Source of the DNA: Candidatus Woesearchaeota archaeon
GTDB taxonomy: Archaea; Nanobdellota; Nanobdellia; Woesearchaeales; WJKV01
Assembly: GCA_019323355.1 (NCBI GenBank)
Contig: JAHWHI010000067.1
Coordinates: forward strand, 1 to 17,204
Length of the DNA: 17,204 nt
Direction: 5' to 3'
Below, piece after piece: positions 15,419-17,204 of this stretch. Position 1 is the stretch's first letter, and the number at the start of each line of letters is the position of its first letter. The position numbers and the translations under genes are program-made. Below the pieces are notes generated by a model, which was not told the DNA's origin, made no database searches, and was given only the letters and a program-made list of their open reading frames with translations.

Positions 15419-15426
15419 TCACCTCT
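15419..15426 (-). promoter_or_regulatory. Ribosome binding site of the exchanger gene
   Basis: AGAGGTGA on the minus strand ends 3 nt before the ATG at 15415 and fills most of the short gap to the tRNA 3' end. No separate TATA box fits in this gap. Confidence 0.55.
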
Positions 15427-15429
15427 AAA

Positions 15430-15503
15430 TGGGGTTGCGAGGATTCGAACCCCGACCTCCGCCTCCCGAAGGCGGAATCATAGCCAAGTTAGACTACAAC
15501 CCC
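15430..15503 (-). tRNA. tRNA-Pro (anticodon CGG)
   Basis: The minus strand folds as a full cloverleaf. The acceptor GGGGTTG (15503-15497) pairs with CAACCCC (15437-15431), with discriminator A at 15430. The anticodon stem CCGCC/GGCGG encloses the loop TTCGGGA, giving anticodon CGG. The T-arm contains GTTCGAATC with a CGGGG/CTCG-type stem (one G-T pair). There is no intron and CCA is not encoded. TATA-like DNA lies about 25 nt upstream. The exchanger gene follows on the same strand. Confidence 0.95.
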
Positions 15504-15520
15504 TTTGATAGGTCTTTTCA

Positions 15521-15540
15521 TTTATATATTTATATATTTT
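15521..15540. promoter_or_regulatory. AT-rich TATA region upstream of tRNA-Pro
   Basis: TTTATATATTTATATATTTT is nearly symmetric and could serve both strands. On the minus strand it sits 20-35 nt before the tRNA 5' end, as expected for its TATA box. Confidence 0.5.
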
Positions 15541-15548
15541 ATTAGCAA

Positions 15549-15557
15549 AAATTTAAG
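15549..15557 (+). promoter_or_regulatory. Weak TATA-like box for the hydrolase gene
   Basis: AAATTTAAG is centred about 29 nt before the ATG at 15583 and would give a leader of only about 3 nt. There is no Shine-Dalgarno site before that ATG. Confidence 0.4.
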
Positions 15558-15582
15558 TACTTCAAATATCTTCGCATCGGAA

Positions 15583-16164
15583 ATGGCAAGACGCGCTTTC
15601 ATCATCCATGGTTGGGAAGGAGATCCTAGTCATGGCTGGTATCCTTGGCTGAAGGAGAAGCTGGAGGAAAAAGGTTTTGAAGCTCATGTTCCTGCAATGC
15701 CAGATCCAGACGAGCCAAAGATAAAATCATGGGTATCAACACTGAAAAAAGAAGTTGGCAAGGTTGACAAAGATACTTTTTTTGTCGGCCACAGTGTAGG
15801 ATGCCAGACAATCATGAGATTCTTAGAGGATCTGGATGATGATACAAAAATCGGCGGAGTTATTTTTGTAGCACCGTGGATGCATCTTGATCCGAAAACT
15901 ATTGAAGAAGAAGGAGAAGAAGTGGTGGAGATAGCAAGGCCTTGGATGGAGACTCCGATTGATTATGATAAGATAAGAAAGTTTGCCAAATATATTTGTT
16001 TATTCTCAGACAATGACCCTTATGTTCCGCTGTCAGACATTGATCTTTTCGAGGAGAAATTAGGAGCAGACACAATACTTGAATATGGAAAGGGACATTT
16101 CACACAGGATGACGGCTGCAACGAACTGCCATTTGTCTTCGAAGAAATAATGAAACTTATCTAA
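15583..16164 (+). CDS. RBBP9/YdeN-like alpha/beta hydrolase
   Basis: The 193-residue product begins MARRAFIIHGWEGDP, the usual start of RBBP9/YdeN small serine hydrolases. The expected triad is present: nucleophile Ser71 in GHSVG, Asp145 in SDNDPYVP and His172 in GKGHFT. The HGW near the start would lie near the oxyanion hole. Its length fits the family (about 180-200 residues), and no lid insertion is seen. The true substrate of these proteins is generally unknown, so no reaction is assigned. There is no signal peptide. An upstream in-frame TTG (15505) is rejected because it overlaps the tRNA promoter region and would add a hydrophobic leader unlike the family. The last 8 bp overlap the convergent lycopene-cyclase-domain gene. 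Confidence 0.88.
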   Translation: MARRAFIIHGWEGDPSHGWYPWLKEKLEEKGFEAHVPAMPDPDEPKIKSWVSTLKKEVGKVDKDTFFVGHSVGCQTIMRFLEDLDDDTKIGGVIFVAPWMHLDPKTIEEEGEEVVEIARPWMETPIDYDKIRKFAKYICLFSDNDPYVPLSDIDLFEEKLGADTILEYGKGHFTQDDGCNELPFVFEEIMKLI

Positions 16165-16459
16165 CCTTCAATTTCTCGTGGAAAAGTTTGTAGATTGTTA
16201 TCGCCCAGTACGGCATTATTAATCCAAACAAGATATCTTCAATCGGTACTCCTAGAAACTGAATTCCTAGCATTCCAGCGCCAGGATACATCCAATGCCC
16301 ACGATAAATAGCGAACCAGTCCCATATTATTGAAATTCCGAACATAATTCCAGTGATAAGCAGCCTTTCCTTCATTGTCTTATACAGATGGAAATGAAAC
16401 CTCCATTCTAGAATAAGTCCAGATACGAGAAATGCCAGTAAAAATAGGAAATACTCCAT
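16157..16459 (-). CDS. Single lycopene-cyclase-type domain membrane protein
   Basis: The 100-residue product has about three membrane helices. Its motifs match the lycopene cyclase domain of the CrtYc/CrtYd and archaeal CrtY type: WDWFAIYRGHWMYP (46-59), then GVPIEDILFGLIMPY (70-84), equivalent to the conserved P-x-E-E motif with Asp75 for the second Glu. That family cyclises carotenoid ends; archaeal and fungal enzymes fuse two such domains and some bacteria use two separate subunits. Here there is only one, so it would have to form a homodimer, pair with another subunit elsewhere, or do something else. No other carotenoid gene is in the window. A TATA box 26 nt upstream gives a leaderless start at 16459. 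It overlaps the convergent hydrolase by 8 bp. Confidence 0.82.
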   Translation of the reverse strand: MEYFLFLLAFLVSGLILEWRFHFHLYKTMKERLLITGIMFGISIIWDWFAIYRGHWMYPGAGMLGIQFLGVPIEDILFGLIMPYWAITIYKLFHEKLKVR

Positions 16460-16480
16460 GCTTTTTCAGAGATAATAAAA

Positions 16481-16489
16481 GTATAAAAG
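16481..16489 (-). promoter_or_regulatory. TATA box for the lycopene-cyclase-domain gene (leaderless)
   Basis: CTTTTATAC on the minus strand is centred 26 nt before the ATG at 16459, inside the short gap after the upstream gene. Confidence 0.5.
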
Positions 16490-16494
16490 CTTTT

Positions 16495-17106
16495 CTAATT
16501 CTGCTCGTTCTTCTTTTGTCTCAGGAACCGCAGAATTTTTTCTCCTTCTTTGCCAAGCGATTTCATAAATATTTCTAATATCGGATTGTTTAGTCCATGT
16601 GCAATAGCCTTGTCCTGGACAAGCGCTTCCATCGGAACATCTTTTGCAATAGCATGGACTTCTTTTATCCTTTTGACAAATTGATTCATTGTGTGGTTAA
16701 TTTCGTCACCATATAAATTCAGATCATTTGAAGCAAACCCGCACGGATTATAATATCCAACTATAATATCAGCAAAATATAGAACTTTGCTTTTATTTGC
16801 GGCCTCAACTAGACGATATCCAGAAATACTTTCCACAAGAGCTTCCATATCTTCAAGAGTTGTGATGCCTTGTGTGTCCGGAGACCAGATTGTGATCTTA
16901 ACTTCGTCTGGCACAAGTGCTTTTATAGAAACAATTTTGTCTTCCAAAAGCCTGGCAACAATAAGGCTGCCTTCACAATTATCCATGCATTTGTATTCTG
17001 GTTCTTGCTTTCTTCTGCAATCCCCTTCTTTCTGCCTGACATGAACAGTATACAATGGCTTACCGCCATAACGTACAGCTTCCACAGTTCTACCGCGTAT
17101 TTCCAT
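16495..17106 (-). CDS. Protein of unknown function with an N-terminal cysteine cluster
   Basis: I do not recognise this 203-residue protein. The N-terminal part (about 1-75) is beta-rich and holds Cys30, Cys40 and Cys44 in a polar stretch (GDCRRKQEPEYKCMDNC); with Cys122 (NPCGF) they could bind a metal or form disulfides. A middle region (about 75-130) resembles a mixed alpha/beta fold, with LEDMEALVESISGYRLVEAA and VLYFADIIVGYYN. The C-terminal part (130-203) is helical and basic, ending in KKNEQN. There is no signal peptide and no clear membrane helix, so it is probably cytoplasmic. It ends with TAG. Its promoter overlaps the stop of the gene upstream, and the lycopene-cyclase-domain gene follows after 35 nt with its own TATA box, so grouping does not suggest a shared task. 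Confidence 0.72.
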   Translation of the reverse strand: MEIRGRTVEAVRYGGKPLYTVHVRQKEGDCRRKQEPEYKCMDNCEGSLIVARLLEDKIVSIKALVPDEVKITIWSPDTQGITTLEDMEALVESISGYRLVEAANKSKVLYFADIIVGYYNPCGFASNDLNLYGDEINHTMNQFVKRIKEVHAIAKDVPMEALVQDKAIAHGLNNPILEIFMKSLGKEGEKILRFLRQKKNEQN

Positions 17107-17130
17107 GCAAGCGATAAGAATTGAGTTCTT

Positions 17131-17138
17131 TTTAAAAT
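17131..17138 (-). promoter_or_regulatory. TATA-like box for the cysteine-cluster gene
   Basis: ATTTTAAAAA-type sequence on the minus strand is centred about 28 nt before the ATG at 17106, giving a leader of 0-2 nt. It abuts the stop of the upstream partial gene. Confidence 0.4.
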
Positions 17139-17204
17139 TTAGTCTTCTTGCTTGTCGTCTTCTTCTTGATCATCATCGACAAACCTGGTTTCCAGGATAT
17201 CAAA
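17139..17204 (-). CDS. C-terminus of an unidentified gene (5' partial, cut by window edge)
   Basis: On the minus strand, 21 codons enter from the window edge and end in TAA at 17139-17141. They read FDILETRFVDDD followed by a Glu/Asp/Gln/Lys-rich tail (QEEDDKQED). Open frame, codon style and the acidic end resemble a real C-terminus rather than chance, and the next gene's TATA box begins right at its stop. Too little is present to name a family. Confidence 0.5.
   Translation of the reverse strand, partial: FDILETRFVDDDQEEDDKQED

Noticed and set aside
15505..15582. Longer hydrolase reading frame starting at 15505
   Set aside because: It begins with a non-ATG codon inside the tRNA promoter region and adds an Ile/Phe-rich leader caused by AT-rich DNA. 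ATG 15583 matches the family start.
1..17204. Insertion sequences, phage genes, CRISPR arrays or defence systems
   Set aside because: No transposase, integrase, Cas, toxin-antitoxin or restriction genes and no terminal inverted repeats were seen on either strand.

Overview
The window reads as a gene-dense chromosomal segment of an archaeon. The evidence is an archaeal-type DnaG, archaeal TATA boxes placed about 26 nt before starts or tRNA ends, several probable leaderless genes, oligo-T terminators, and a tRNA without an encoded CCA. The large Thr-rich surface proteins built from cadherin-like, PKD-like and CARDB-like modules, together with small compact genes, suggest a DPANN lineage of Woesearchaeota/Pacearchaeota type. 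That assignment is inferred from gene style; no marker phylogeny was possible.

Layout. 1-5486 (+): the 3' part of a giant membrane-anchored surface protein, followed after 24 nt by a lipoprotein with two EF-hand-like loops. 5473-8678 (-): a DUF1189-like membrane gene interrupted by an in-frame TAG, then a helical protein of unknown function, archaeal dnaG, and a CxxCxxCC-type (YkgJ-like) protein. 8791-10308 (+): a membrane-anchored beta-helix surface protein, convergent with 10313-11032 (-), a membrane protein that puts a winged helix in the cytoplasm. 11033-11376: a non-coding interval with a repeat cluster, two TATA boxes and a possible structured RNA. 11377-13115 (+): a secreted acidic coiled-coil protein and a 69-residue lipoprotein. 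13153-14487 (+): a small coiled-coil protein and an SppA-type peptidase. 14480-15503 (-): a CaCA-family cation exchanger directly downstream of tRNA-Pro(CGG). 15583-16164 (+): an RBBP9/YdeN-like hydrolase. 16157-17204 (-): a single lycopene-cyclase-type domain protein, an unidentified cysteine-containing protein, and the acidic C-terminus of a further gene cut by the window edge.

Together, much of the window serves the cell envelope: surface adhesin-like proteins, lipoproteins, a membrane peptidase, a cation exchanger and a membrane-tethered regulator. An information-processing cluster (dnaG) sits in the middle. The observations I consider most worth checking are: DnaG lacks the acidic pair of its TOPRIM domain; the DUF1189-like gene is split by one in-frame amber codon; a membrane winged-helix protein lies next to two surface-protein loci; and a discrete, promoter-flanked, foldable non-coding segment lies at about 11230-11325.
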